From Paenibacillus sp. NAIST15-1 (GTDB lineage: Bacteria; Bacillota; Bacilli; Paenibacillales; Paenibacillaceae), in NCBI RefSeq assembly GCF_001894745.1, contig NZ_BBYF01000001.1:248001-312000 (forward strand): a DNA stretch of 64,000 nucleotides. Direction: 5' to 3'. The position numbers and the translations under genes are program-made. The notes below the pieces were generated by a model. The model saw nothing but the letters and a program-made list of their open reading frames with translations, did not search any database and had not been told where the DNA came from. Shown here one piece after another: positions 17,114 to 26,162 of the stretch. Within the stretch, counting starts at the first letter, position 1. Every line of letters begins with the position of its first letter.

Positions 17114-18583
17114 CTAACTTCTTCCTCCGTATAAGCTATATGCGAAGTGATAGATGATGTCAGTTGCATTTACGTTCGGACGTTCGGAGACTTGGACGTT
17201 CACACCACTTAAATCATAGTAATGCGTAAAATTAATCGGCCCTGATAAGAATTCAGCAATACTTCCTGTTGAAGCCGGTAGTCCGAGTGTAGCCGTAAAG
17301 TTCCCATTCACATCTGTATAGACGGAAGCAGTACGAGTACGATTGCCGCTTCCCTCTGTCCAATTCTCATTCAACCACAGAACATCCACCTTCGCATTAG
17401 CTACCGCATAATTATCAGAGGTGCTCACCCTGCCGTATACTGTGAGCGTATCTTTGGCACGGAAATGCTTGCCGTAGCGGTAAGTAGGATAATCATTCGG
17501 GCCTTCCTTCGAATTAAATCCGGTAATGACAATTTTATCTGCACGCAGCACCGGTCTCACCGTCAACGTATAATTGCTATTGTCGTATTGGCCAGTCGTG
17601 TAGACGCGAACATAGAACGATCCGGTTCCGATTCGTACATTTTGATCTGCCGGAGACGACAATAGCTTCATCTGATTGCCTTCATAAGCACCATACACCT
17701 CAACCTTATATCCTTTGCTTGTTGAGGCGGCATCCAGCGTGAGATTCAAAGCGTCATAATTGCGATTTTCCGGTACAGTGATAGCGAACCAATCATTATC
17801 AATAGGTGAGCTGATAGAGCGTGTGTTCAATGATGACCCAGATGTGTTTACCGTAAATCCGTAGGCGTGAAATGCATTTTCATCCGTCTCATAGGCGTCG
17901 TATTCTGAGCTGATGGCAAGTGTGACGTTAAACGGATCATTAATGCTTCCGCCCTGCTTGGCATGAACCTCGATGAGATACGCTTTATCTCCAGACGTCG
18001 TGTTTTTGGTGCCGACGTTTTCTGATAACGTGCGTGTTCCGTTGGCGTAATTATTCATATATGTTCCGTAAATCGAGTAATCGATTGGTGTCGTATTGAG
18101 ATTGCCTGTCGTCATATCGAATTCATATAAATACAAATCGTAGTTCAACTGAGGAGACAATGGTGGATCCAGCTGTACCTGAAGTACGTCGCCAGGCTTC
18201 ACATATATCGGATATAAATGAACCGCTTCTCCTTCCTTCGGGATAACCCCGCTATATGTGGCGGTCGTCACCGTGTTGGATGGCTCTGCCAATGTGCGCA
18301 AGGCGCTTGATTGAGGCAATATTGCCTCGGCATCATTCAAATTTATGGGAGTTATAATCGTATGTTCCAAAGTGCCGTCTAAGCCTTCCGCAGGAGCGGC
18401 TTTCATGAGTTGTGTAACAGGCTCCGCATGATCCATTGTGGCTTGCAGAGATAATTCATTCTCTTGCATGGTTGCCGGCAGCGTCTCTGAGAGTTTGTCT
18501 TCGGCTGCAGACACTACACTCATTTGAAAGACAAGCAGCAGGACGAGGCTTAGCACCGTTACGATTGAAAACTTTTTCTTCAT
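17114..18583 (-). CDS. Secreted beta-domain protein
   Basis: 489 aa with AAAGGGG site. A clear Sec signal peptide (MKKKFSIVTVLSLVLLLVFQ, cleavage near VSAAE at 26-27) is followed by a low-complexity segment to about 95. Two jelly-roll domains like bacterial pre-peptidase C-terminal domains follow (about 105-235, centred on IYVKPGDVLQVQLDPP; about 240-350, with PIDNDWFAITVPENRNYDALNLTLD). A carboxypeptidase-regulatory or Ig-like domain covers 360-450 (DTLTVYGRVS, VANAKVDVLWLN, TDVNGNFTATLGLPA). No catalytic domain or wall anchor is seen, so it is probably released or loosely wall-bound. It follows an ECF sigma gene by 128 bp, which may point to shared regulation. Confidence 0.85.
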   Translation of the reverse strand: MKKKFSIVTVLSLVLLLVFQMSVVSAAEDKLSETLPATMQENELSLQATMDHAEPVTQLMKAAPAEGLDGTLEHTIITPINLNDAEAILPQSSALRTLAEPSNTVTTATYSGVIPKEGEAVHLYPIYVKPGDVLQVQLDPPLSPQLNYDLYLYEFDMTTGNLNTTPIDYSIYGTYMNNYANGTRTLSENVGTKNTTSGDKAYLIEVHAKQGGSINDPFNVTLAISSEYDAYETDENAFHAYGFTVNTSGSSLNTRSISSPIDNDWFAITVPENRNYDALNLTLDAASTSKGYKVEVYGAYEGNQMKLLSSPADQNVRIGTGSFYVRVYTTGQYDNSNYTLTVRPVLRADKIVITGFNSKEGPNDYPTYRYGKHFRAKDTLTVYGRVSTSDNYAVANAKVDVLWLNENWTEGSGNRTRTASVYTDVNGNFTATLGLPASTGSIAEFLSGPINFTHYYDLSGVNVQVSERPNVNATDIIYHFAYSLYGGRS

Positions 18584-18711
18584 CGTGGACTTACCCCTTT
18601 CTCGTCATTGTATGAGACCTTGTAATTGGGAGGAACGGAAGGTCTTATTACTAAAGACGCATCCACGATGATTTTTCTAACGAAAAATATCATGACATCC
18701 CGAATGCAACC

Positions 18712-19272
18712 TTACGACCATTTCTTTGAAAATTGCTGTCGCAGCTTATTCCGCGCTCTGGCCAGACGTTGGCTGATCACTTGCTCGGATAAGTGCAACT
18801 CCTTGGACATCTCCTTATACGATTTATTTTCAAAATAGTGCATATGAAGCAGGCCTCGGTAGTGAGACTTCAATTCCCATATCGCCTGATGCAGCAAGGA
18901 ATCTCGCATTTTATTCTCTACTTCAATCGATATATCTGGTTCCGTAGAAAGTGAGGTTGGGTTCGCCATGTGAATCATGGACTCAGTTGGTTGGATATAG
19001 TGGCTTTTATTTTTGCGAAGAACATCTAACGCAGCATGGCGCGCGACTTGTTTGACCCATGATCGTATAGCGGCAGGATGCTGCACACGATGGACATTAG
19101 CCAGCACCTTCATCGAGGCTTCTTGAATGACATCCTCCGTTAAAGAGTGATCTTGAACGATGGCATAAATGTCTGCATATACAAGCTTGCGAAATTGATA
19201 ATAAACATCTTCCTGCATCTCTAAATTCGCATTCTGTACATTGGAGTACAATTGAAGCAATGCTTGTCCCAT
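18712..19272 (-). CDS. ECF-type RNA polymerase sigma factor
   Basis: 186 aa. Region 2 covers about 25-95 (FRKLVYADIYAIVQDHSLTEDVIQEASMKVLANVHRV, then IRSWVKQVARHAALDVLRK) and region 4 about 128-180 (LKSHYRGLLHMHYFENKSYKEMSKELHLSEQVISQRLARARNKLRQ). No region 1 or 3 is present, the pattern of extracytoplasmic-function sigma factors. No anti-sigma gene is next to it, which is unusual; the next gene downstream encodes a secreted protein. A sigma-A-type promoter lies at 19381-19408. Its target promoters cannot be told from the window. Confidence 0.9.
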   Translation of the reverse strand: MGQALLQLYSNVQNANLEMQEDVYYQFRKLVYADIYAIVQDHSLTEDVIQEASMKVLANVHRVQHPAAIRSWVKQVARHAALDVLRKNKSHYIQPTESMIHMANPTSLSTEPDISIEVENKMRDSLLHQAIWELKSHYRGLLHMHYFENKSYKEMSKELHLSEQVISQRLARARNKLRQQFSKKWS

Positions 19273-19380
19273 TTTTGCTTTCCCCCGATCAAGTCATTGA
19301 TATGGGGCGTTCTTGCTTCCGGTTGATCTGACTCGCTGCTGCTTACAAGCTCGCCCGTAAAAGCAACCCTGTTCATTTTG

Positions 19381-19408
19381 AGTATAACGCAAATATTCCA
19401 AAATGTAA
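19381..19408 (-). promoter_or_regulatory. Promoter for the ECF sigma gene
   Basis: TTACAT (19403-19408), 16 bp, TATACT (19381-19386) on the minus strand, about 110 bp upstream of the start. It resembles a housekeeping promoter, so the sigma factor may not depend on itself. Confidence 0.45.
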
Positions 19409-19486
19409 CAATAATACAAAGATATTCATGTTTTGTTCACATCCTAACTCTTCGTGCCACATCGTCCTGTCAGTTGGATCAGTCCA

Positions 19487-19515
19487 TAAAAAGAAGCACC
19501 GATTCCCGGTGCTTC
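19487..19515 (-). terminator. Terminator of the opuC operon
   Basis: A perfect 9-bp stem (19493-19501 with 19507-19515) followed by TTTTTAT on the minus strand, downstream of opuCD. Confidence 0.9.
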
Positions 19516-19572
19516 CTTCTCGATTATGCCTCGCAGCATGTAGCGTATAAATTTACTTTTCGTGCGTGTGCC

Positions 19573-20268
19573 TTACTTCGAAGACGCGGCACCTTGCTTG
19601 GATCCTGAATTCGAAGTCCGATGAGCGAAATTAAGCTTGCGCTGCAGCACACCGAATATGATATCAGCAACAATAGCGAGCAACGCCGCAGGGATCGCAC
19701 CTGCGTACAGTCGGAGCGGGTTCTGTCCGTTCAAGCCGGAATAGATCTCTCTTCCTAGTCCGTCGCCACCAACAAGTGGAGCAATGGTGGCAACCCCGAT
19801 TGCAATGACAGCCGCGATGCGAAGCCCAGAAATAACATAGGGCAGCGCAAGTGGAAATCTTACCTTGAACAGCAACTGCAAAGAGCTCATCCCGAGCCCT
19901 CGTCCGGCTTCCACGTAGCTGCCGTTCACCTGCTTCAAGCCGACATACGTATTGCGTACGATCGGGTTCAAGGAATACAATAACAAGCCAACGACCACGG
20001 TCGTCGTTCCAAGTCCAAATACGAGCATTAACAGCACAAGCAGCGCCAGACTCGGTACGACCTGCAGCATGCTTGTCACGGCCAGAATGAACTTGGCCAG
20101 CTTCTCATTCTTGGAGCAGAGCACACCGAGAGGGATACCAATCGCGAGCGCCAGAACAATGCCGCCTATCACCATCATCACGTGCGTCACAAAATACTCC
20201 CACAGCATGCCGCTGTTCCTTCCCATGTAAGACAGTAAATCTGCAATTGACCATTCGTAGTTACTCAT
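19573..20268 (-). CDS. opuCD: Osmoprotectant ABC transporter permease
   Basis: 231 aa, about six membrane segments, with the binding-protein-dependent permease loop (EAGRGLGMSSLQLLFKVRFPLALPYVISGLR). The second permease of a glycine betaine/carnitine/choline importer. GGGGG site before the ATG; 13 nt after opuCC. With OpuCB it forms the membrane channel powered by OpuCA. Assignment to OpuC rather than OpuB rests on the four-gene order and is not certain. Confidence 0.9.
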   Translation of the reverse strand: MSNYEWSIADLLSYMGRNSGMLWEYFVTHVMMVIGGIVLALAIGIPLGVLCSKNEKLAKFILAVTSMLQVVPSLALLVLLMLVFGLGTTTVVVGLLLYSLNPIVRNTYVGLKQVNGSYVEAGRGLGMSSLQLLFKVRFPLALPYVISGLRIAAVIAIGVATIAPLVGGDGLGREIYSGLNGQNPLRLYAGAIPAALLAIVADIIFGVLQRKLNFAHRTSNSGSKQGAASSK

Positions 20269-20281
20269 CCATATCCCCCTT

Positions 20282-21187
20282 TCATTCGCCCTGCAATAGG
20301 CCGACTTGTTTCAAATAATCAACCGCAACTTCCCGTTCGCTCTTCTTCTCAATATCCACCTGATAATTGAGGTCAATCATCGTCTTCTCATCGAGCGTTC
20401 CCAGAAGCAGTCCGATCACGTCATTCAGCTCCGGATGCTTCTCCAGCACATCCTTGCGAATCACTGGCGATGCATCATAAGGCGGGAAGAACTGTTTGTC
20501 ATCCTGAATTGTTGTCAGGTTGTATGCTTTCAACCGCGAATCCGTCGAATACGCAAGCACGATATCTACCTGATTGTTCGCCACCGCCTCATACACAAGG
20601 CTCATTTCCATCGGGAACTCCTTGCCGAAGGCGAAGCCGTAGGTTCGTTGAAATCCCTTGTATCCATCCGCATCGCGTTCCAGCCATGTCGTATCGACAC
20701 CAAGCCGCAGCTTGTCAGCATCCTTCGCTACATCCGAAATCGCCTTATACCCCTTCTCATCCGCGAGCTTCTTCTGGATCGTGAATGCATACGTATTTTC
20801 AAAGCCAAGCGGTTCATACCATTTGAAATCAAAATATTTATCAAAGCCCTCTTGGGCCTGCTTCAACACTTCCCCGCGATCTTTCGTTTCCTTCACAGGG
20901 AAGTGGTTGTTGAAAATCTCACCCGAATACAAGGTCGCCATCTGCACCTCGTTCTTCTTCATCGCATTAATGACAACGGGACTTGCCGCCAGATCCGGCA
21001 GCACTTTAACTTTAATATTTGTACGATCCTCAATAAGCGCCTTATACATTTCTGCAATAATCTTTGTTTCTGAAAATGTCTGGGTGCCGATGACTATCCG
21101 GTTATCGGCTCCGCACGCGGACAACAATAATGTCATCACCAGCATAAGTGCACTACCGCCAGCAGCCCATTTGTATCGCATTTTCAT
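20282..21187 (-). CDS. opuCC: Osmoprotectant-binding lipoprotein
   Basis: 301 aa. Lipoprotein signal (MLVMTLLLSACG, lipobox Cys about 25) anchors it outside the membrane. The QAC-binding domain follows: RIVIGTQTFSETKIIAEMYKALIE, LPDLAASPVVINAMKKNEVQMATLYSGE, and VDIVLAYSTDSRLKAYNLTTIQDDKQFFPPYDASPVIR, all typical of OpuCC/OpuBC/ProX-like receptors. It delivers quaternary ammonium solutes to OpuCB-CD. It is separated from opuCB by 209 bp, wider than the other gaps of the operon; no terminator is visible in that gap. Confidence 0.9.
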   Translation of the reverse strand: MKMRYKWAAGGSALMLVMTLLLSACGADNRIVIGTQTFSETKIIAEMYKALIEDRTNIKVKVLPDLAASPVVINAMKKNEVQMATLYSGEIFNNHFPVKETKDRGEVLKQAQEGFDKYFDFKWYEPLGFENTYAFTIQKKLADEKGYKAISDVAKDADKLRLGVDTTWLERDADGYKGFQRTYGFAFGKEFPMEMSLVYEAVANNQVDIVLAYSTDSRLKAYNLTTIQDDKQFFPPYDASPVIRKDVLEKHPELNDVIGLLLGTLDEKTMIDLNYQVDIEKKSEREVAVDYLKQVGLLQGE

Positions 21188-21396
21188 ATGCGTGTCCTCC
21201 CTTATTCAGACGTTAGCACAGCTGTACATGAAAATTTGACAACCATCTCCCGGAAGGTCGTCAGTCTACCATTTACAGCTAACTCCAAACTATCGGTAAC
21301 TCTCATCTGTCTGACCGCGATTAGCAGCAGACAAACAATTAAACCAATTTCCCTAGTACATTTATCCGACTGTCCACCCCGTTCACGTACGGCAAT

Positions 21397-22059
21397 TTAT
21401 GCGGCCATGCTGCTCGTCCGTCCGAAACGGCGTGTCAGTGCTCGTTCAAGCCAGCCCAGCAATGCGTCAATGACGAATGCAAGTACGATGGCTCCAACAG
21501 CTCCCGCAACGATCAATTCCGGCTTATTCACGCCAAGACCGGATACGATAAGCTGTCCAAGACCACCTGCACCGATCAGTGCTGCAAGCGTGGCCCAACT
21601 GATAATATATACCGTCGTAATTCGTATCCCCGACATGATATAAGGAAGTGCCAAAGGGAGCTGTATGCGAAGAATGCGCTGCATCGTGTCGTACCCCATA
21701 CCTCGAGCAGATTCCAGCACACCGCGGTCAACCGACTCGAAGCCATCGTACGTATTGCGCAGAATCGGCATAATGGAGTACAAGAACAAAGCAATAATCG
21801 CAGGCTTCATCCCGATCCCCATCAGCGGGATCAGAATAGCAAGCAATGCCAAGCTCGGAATCGTCTGCAACAAGTTCGCGCCGAAGAACACGATGCTGTT
21901 CACCCATTTCACGCGATTGTAGACGAGCAGGATTCCTAATGGAATTGCAACCAAGCAGCCAAGCAGCACGGAAGCTGCTGTAATCGTCAAATGTTCACGG
22001 AGTGCCGTAACGATGTCGGCACCGCGCTCCTGAAAGAATGCCCACCATTCATTCATCAT
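21397..22059 (-). CDS. opuCB: Osmoprotectant ABC transporter permease
   Basis: 220 aa, six predicted membrane segments, permease signature ESARGMGYDTMQRILRIQLPLALPYIMSGIR. It starts 3 nt after the opuCA stop and is surely co-translated. Close paralogue of OpuCD (shared SMIPILRNTY/SLNPIVRNTY motif), the usual heterodimer of this importer family. Confidence 0.9.
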   Translation of the reverse strand: MMNEWWAFFQERGADIVTALREHLTITAASVLLGCLVAIPLGILLVYNRVKWVNSIVFFGANLLQTIPSLALLAILIPLMGIGMKPAIIALFLYSIMPILRNTYDGFESVDRGVLESARGMGYDTMQRILRIQLPLALPYIMSGIRITTVYIISWATLAALIGAGGLGQLIVSGLGVNKPELIVAGAVGAIVLAFVIDALLGWLERALTRRFGRTSSMAA

Positions 22060-22062
22060 CCG

Positions 22063-23226
22063 TTACGCCTCCTCCGCATATGCTTTGGCCAGCTTATCGA
22101 CGACAGCTGGATATACCTCGGACAAGTGCTTGACGACGCTCCCCCGCGTAATGAGTCCTACAAGGGTTCCCGCATTGTCGATCACCGCTAAATTCGTCAA
22201 GCGATGATCATTCATGATGTTCAAGGCATCTGGCAGCGGCGTTCCCGCTGGTACCGAATAGCCAATTGGTTTCATGACATCCTTGACCGTCTTGCCTTCC
22301 TCGCCGTATTGATCGAGTACGTTGTAGATCGACACGATGCCTTGAAGCTTTTTGGCACGATCTACGATGAACAAGGAGTCTACCTTGCGATGCTCCATCA
22401 TTTTAATCGCTTCAGCAAGACCGCGGTTCGGGAATGCCGTCGCTGGTGTTGTCACCATTACCTCATCTACAGTAGGAATCTCAATTGGTGACTCGCTCTC
22501 GAGACGCTTCTGTCCAATGAAGGTACGAACGAAATCATTCGCCGGATGCCGGAGAATCGCTTCCGGAGAGCCTGTTTGCACGACCACTCCATCTTTCATG
22601 AGTACGATGGTATCCGCGATTTTGATCGCTTCATCCATATCATGTGTAACGAAAATAATGGTCTTGTTGAAATCCTGCTGCAACCGAATCAATTCATCCT
22701 GCAATTGCTCACGACTGATCGGGTCAAGCGCACTGAACGGTTCATCCATCAGGATAACATCTGGATCTGCTGCAAAAGCGCGCGCCACACCTATACGCTG
22801 CTGCTGGCCGCCGCTCAACTCAGAAGGATACCGGTTGCGGTAAATTTCCGGATCTAGATTAACAAGACGCATCAGTTCGTCGACTCTAGGGTCGATCTTC
22901 TCTTTCTCCCACTTATTCAACCGTGGGACAACTGCAATGTTGTTCCCAATCGTCATATGGGGAAATAAACCGATATTTTGAATAACATAGCCAATGTTGC
23001 GGCGGAGTTCTACGGGGTTCTGCGACGACACGTCTTTGCCGTCAATGAGAATGGTGCCGCTGGAAGGAGTCATGAGACGATTAATCATCTTCATTGTGGT
23101 CGACTTCCCGCAGCCACTCGGTCCAATAAGAACGGTTAGCTCTCCCTTCTTGAACTCAAGATTGATGTCCTTCAACGCCTGAAAGCCATCCTCATACACC
23201 TTATTCACATGCTGGAATTGAATCAT
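22063..23226 (-). CDS. opuCA: Osmoprotectant ABC transporter ATP-binding protein with CBS domains
   Basis: 387 aa. Walker A GPSGCGKST near residue 36, signature LSGGQQQR near 138, Walker B VILMDEP near 158, followed by the ALDP and THD motifs. Two CBS domains at about 255-375 (VDSLFIVDRAKKLQGIVS, RLTNLAVIDNAGTLVGLITRG) match OpuCA/OpuA-type subunits, where they sense ionic strength or cyclic dinucleotides. AGGTGAGCG precedes the ATG. First gene of the operon; its upstream DNA carries repeated TTTCAT elements and two palindromes, so osmotic or choline-type regulation is likely. Confidence 0.95.
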   Translation of the reverse strand: MIQFQHVNKVYEDGFQALKDINLEFKKGELTVLIGPSGCGKSTTMKMINRLMTPSSGTILIDGKDVSSQNPVELRRNIGYVIQNIGLFPHMTIGNNIAVVPRLNKWEKEKIDPRVDELMRLVNLDPEIYRNRYPSELSGGQQQRIGVARAFAADPDVILMDEPFSALDPISREQLQDELIRLQQDFNKTIIFVTHDMDEAIKIADTIVLMKDGVVVQTGSPEAILRHPANDFVRTFIGQKRLESESPIEIPTVDEVMVTTPATAFPNRGLAEAIKMMEHRKVDSLFIVDRAKKLQGIVSIYNVLDQYGEEGKTVKDVMKPIGYSVPAGTPLPDALNIMNDHRLTNLAVIDNAGTLVGLITRGSVVKHLSEVYPAVVDKLAKAYAEEA

Positions 23227-23262
23227 GCATCGCTCACCTCTTTTATAAGATTAGATAATATA

Positions 23263-23389
23263 TTTCATGGTTATGAAAACGATGAAAACAACTATGTTTA
23301 TTATTACATATATATTTTTTCATGTAAACTTTCATGCATTTTCCTGTTATGTAGACCTATGAAAAATCTATATATAAGTTAGACTTATA
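23263..23389. promoter_or_regulatory. Candidate operator cluster upstream of opuC
   Basis: AT-rich DNA with TTTCAT or its complement ATGAAA at 23263, 23273, 23282, 23318, 23330 and 23359. The first two form a perfect 16-nt palindrome (23263-23278, spacer GGTT). A second perfect dyad, TATAAGT-TAG-ACTTATA, is at 23373-23389. A GbsR/OpcR-like or similar repressor is a reasonable guess, but the factor is unknown. Confidence 0.45.
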
Positions 23390-23423
23390 AGTATACATTA
23401 ACCACTGCCACATAAGTAAAAAC

Positions 23424-23458
23424 AACAAAAAAACCGCCCTCGCAAAAAGGACGGTTTT
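23424..23458 (-). terminator. Terminator of the UPF0316 gene
   Basis: AAAACCGTCCT pairs with AGGGCGGTTTT (one G-U; 23430-23440 with 23448-23458) on the minus strand, followed by more T. The A-run on the other side could let it also act on the plus strand. Confidence 0.85.
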
Positions 23459-23474
23459 ATTATCTTCATTAGTG

Positions 23475-23546
23475 TTAAGCGATATACCCAATATAGCCAA
23501 TAAACAGCACTGTTAATACGTACCCAAGAAAAAAAGACAAAGGCAC
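23475..23546 (-). CDS. Possible 23-aa membrane peptide
   Basis: Just after the UPF0316 stop, a GTG-started frame encodes MPLSFFLGYVLTVLFIGYI plus GYIA, a single hydrophobic helix with no charged residue, ending 17 bp before the terminator stem. An AAAGGTG sequence lies about 17 nt upstream of the GTG, too far for a good ribosome binding site. It could be a real small membrane protein or chance. Confidence 0.3.
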   Translation of the reverse strand: MPLSFFLGYVLTVLFIGYIGYIA

Positions 23547-23554
23547 ACTGCGAC

Positions 23555-24070
23555 TTAACGCCGGGTCACCTTTGTCCAGAAGCCGCCATGCAGCTGTGAT
23601 GGTTCAGATGTAATAATAAAAGCCTTCGGCTCCATATCGAGGATTGAAGCCTGGAGCTTATTCCGATTTTTGCGCCGTGACAGCACTTCGAGCATTAAGC
23701 GTTCGCCGTCTCGGCCGCTGCCGATCCATGTCGTTACTCCATAGCCGTGATCGCGCAAATGATTCGGAAGCTCACTGTGCGGGTTGTTGACAATTACCTT
23801 CAGTACGACATACCCAAGCGCAATTTTATCCTCGATCCATGACCCAACGAGGACACCAATTCCGTAACCAGCGGCATACACAATCAGACTAATTGGCTCG
23901 TTCAAGTACTTCAGCACCATATTCAAGCCGAGCACGTAAATAATAATTTCTACCGTACTGATCGTTGCAGCCAAGTAGCGCTGCCCCTTCAACGTCAGAA
24001 TCATCCGCAGCGTAAAAAAGGAGACATATACGATTTGGATCGTGAAAATGGCAATCAGTATCGTAAGCAT
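23555..24070 (-). CDS. UPF0316 / DUF2179-type membrane protein
   Basis: 171 aa from the ATG after GAGAGAGGA; an upstream in-frame start at 24115 has no site. Two to three N-terminal membrane segments (LTILIAIFTIQIVYVSFFTLRMILTLKG, then LSTVEIIIYVLGLNMVL-like and PISLIVYAAGYGIGVLVG) are followed by a cytoplasmic domain of the DUF2179 fold (GYGVTTWIGSGRDGERLMLEVLSRRKNRNKL, EPKAFIITSEP). These proteins are widespread in Bacillales; the function is unknown. The domain also occurs in YitT-type proteins. Confidence 0.85.
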   Translation of the reverse strand: MLTILIAIFTIQIVYVSFFTLRMILTLKGQRYLAATISTVEIIIYVLGLNMVLKYLNEPISLIVYAAGYGIGVLVGSWIEDKIALGYVVLKVIVNNPHSELPNHLRDHGYGVTTWIGSGRDGERLMLEVLSRRKNRNKLQASILDMEPKAFIITSEPSQLHGGFWTKVTRR

Positions 24071-24463
24071 ACACGCAAATCCTCTCTCGCCTGCTAAGCA
24101 GTTGTACAGCAGCAATGGATCATGCTTCCGATGTCCATCAGCAGTGCATCAAGCAATGCAGCACCTGTACAGTACTTATAAAGCGCATCGTAATAAATTC
24201 AGTACCCTATCAAGGAAGCTTCGAAACGCCCTTCCCATGAATTGCTCCGTACAATGTCTCGAATCATTGTATGAACAAATCAACAGCCATCGTAGCCTTA
24301 TGCAAAAAAAGAAGGACCTCGTAACCATGTCCCGAACTCCCTTGATTGTAATGTCTTTAGTACGTCGAGGCAAGAGCAGAAGGCGATAGGGAAATCATTT
24401 CAAATTCGTGCTTTCCCATCCTTCTCCTGCTGCTGTGTCCGATTGCTCCTTCGAATCCCTCAG
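24071..24463. other. Intergenic stretch without recognised gene
   Basis: No frame here has a ribosome binding site or family resemblance, and no clear terminator for cobQ was seen. The upstream promoter of the UPF0316 gene should lie near its left end. Confidence 0.5.
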
Positions 24464-26155
24464 CTATACACTATCCTCTGGTTTATCTACTTGAAGAATA
24501 CGATACAGCACATCCATCTGCAAGTTGCTCCGCACCAAGTCAGCCAGCCGATCAAATGCATCCTCACGCTTCGCATTATAATTCAGTATCGTCGGGATAG
24601 GGTTGAGCCCTTGCTTGAGACGCAGCCCGTTCAACCAGCCCCTGCGAAAGGCATCATTATGAAAAACACCGTGCATATACGTTCCAAATAGACGTCCTGA
24701 TTCCGTTACACAGCCATCTGTTCCCCCATCGCCATCAAGCCTGAATAGGGGCTCAGCTTCAATGCCGGTGCATGTATGTGTCGTGATCGTAGAACGCCCC
24801 ATATGAATCTCATATCCTTCAACGGGAACTTGGTGCATGGGTGTTCCAACGAGCTGCGATGCGCTCACGACACCTGATACCCGCTCAGTTCGCTTCTCGG
24901 CGGCAAATTCCGTAGCCAGTGGGAGTAAGCCTAATCCCTCCATGGTCGCTCCTGCCTCCGCCTCAGCTCCTGCTGGATCAGATAAATGCTGGCCAAGCAT
25001 CTGATAACCGCCGCAGATACCTGCGACTGCCCCTAGATGTTGTGCTGCGTAGTGCTGAACAGCTTCCGCCAATCCCGTGCTGCGCAGCCACTCTAGATCA
25101 GCCATTGTACTTTTGGTCCCCGGAATGACGATTGCATCGGGATTGCCCAGCTCCTCCGGCTTTCTCACATATCGAACGCGAACATCAGGCTCAGCCATTA
25201 ATGGATCAATATCGGTAAAGTTTGAGATATGGGGCAACGCCATTATGGCAATATCCAGATCATTTTCCGGTTCTGCCTTGCCTTTCCACTGTTCGAGAGC
25301 AACAGAGTCCTCTGCCTCAATATCGAGATCATTGGCGTAAGGAAGCACACCAAGTACCGGGATGCCTGTCCGTTCCTCCAGCCATTCGATTCCCGGCTGC
25401 AGAAGCGACACATCACCACGGAATTTATTAATGATGATGCCGTGTACCCTTTCTCGTTCATGCGGCTCCAGCAGCTCCAATGTCCCGACGATGAACGCGA
25501 ATACGCCGCCGCGGTCAATATCCGCGACGAGGATAACTGGAGCATCTGCCCAGGCAGCCATGTTCATGTTCACAATATCATTATGCTTGAGATTAATTTC
25601 CGCTGGGCTTCCTGCCCCCTCCATGACAACAATATCATACTCATCGCGAAGCCTATTGACCGCGTCAACGACGATGCGCTTCGCCTCGGGTAGGAAGCTA
25701 GAACGATAATCGCGAGCGCTCAAATTTTGATAAGGCTTGCCGTGAACGACGACTTGGGAGCTCATCTCCTGCATGGGCTTCAGCAGCACTGGATTCATAT
25801 CCGTCGTTGCCATTACCCCGCATGCTTCGGCTTGCACACCTTGTGCGCGCCCGATCTCCTTGCCATCAGGCGTAACGTAAGAATTCAACGCCATATTTTG
25901 CGACTTGAACGGCGCCACCTTATATCCGTCCTGCTTCAAGATACGGCACAGCGCCGTGGTCACAACACTTTTGCCCACATCAGAAGCCGTGCCCTGCAGC
26001 ATAATTGTCCGTCCGCGTCTGGGCTTGCTTCGTTCATGCTCTACCTTCCCGACTTCCCTCTGTCCGGCTTCTTCTTGAGCCGAAACAGAGGCCAGCGCTG
26101 TCAAGGACATCTTATCTCCTTGAGCAGGAACGTTGTTATTTAACTGTTCATCCAT
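24464..26155 (-). CDS. cobQ: Cobyric acid synthase
   Basis: 563 aa (CbiP in the anaerobic nomenclature). It amidates four side chains of adenosylcobyrinic a,c-diamide using glutamine and ATP. Domains: dethiobiotin-synthase-like P-loop (MLQGTASDVGKSVVTTALCRIL, about 52-73; FKSQNMALNSYVTPDG), DRGGVFAFIVGT, then a glutamine amidotransferase triad with nucleophile Cys in AGICGGYQMLG and His in GTYMHGVFHND. The start behind AAAGGGTGA gives about 50 residues of poorly structured N-terminus before the P-loop, longer than usual. It begins 7 nt after cobS and ends the operon. Confidence 0.95.
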   Translation of the reverse strand: MDEQLNNNVPAQGDKMSLTALASVSAQEEAGQREVGKVEHERSKPRRGRTIMLQGTASDVGKSVVTTALCRILKQDGYKVAPFKSQNMALNSYVTPDGKEIGRAQGVQAEACGVMATTDMNPVLLKPMQEMSSQVVVHGKPYQNLSARDYRSSFLPEAKRIVVDAVNRLRDEYDIVVMEGAGSPAEINLKHNDIVNMNMAAWADAPVILVADIDRGGVFAFIVGTLELLEPHERERVHGIIINKFRGDVSLLQPGIEWLEERTGIPVLGVLPYANDLDIEAEDSVALEQWKGKAEPENDLDIAIMALPHISNFTDIDPLMAEPDVRVRYVRKPEELGNPDAIVIPGTKSTMADLEWLRSTGLAEAVQHYAAQHLGAVAGICGGYQMLGQHLSDPAGAEAEAGATMEGLGLLPLATEFAAEKRTERVSGVVSASQLVGTPMHQVPVEGYEIHMGRSTITTHTCTGIEAEPLFRLDGDGGTDGCVTESGRLFGTYMHGVFHNDAFRRGWLNGLRLKQGLNPIPTILNYNAKREDAFDRLADLVRSNLQMDVLYRILQVDKPEDSV

Positions 26156-26162
26156 ATCACGT

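Noticed and set aside
20306..21073. 255-aa plus-strand open frame opposite opuCC
   Set aside because: Lies fully within the clearly functional binding-protein gene; composition is the antisense image of it.
24176..24373. 65-aa minus-strand frame in the gap before cobQ
   Set aside because: No ribosome binding site and no recognisable pattern.
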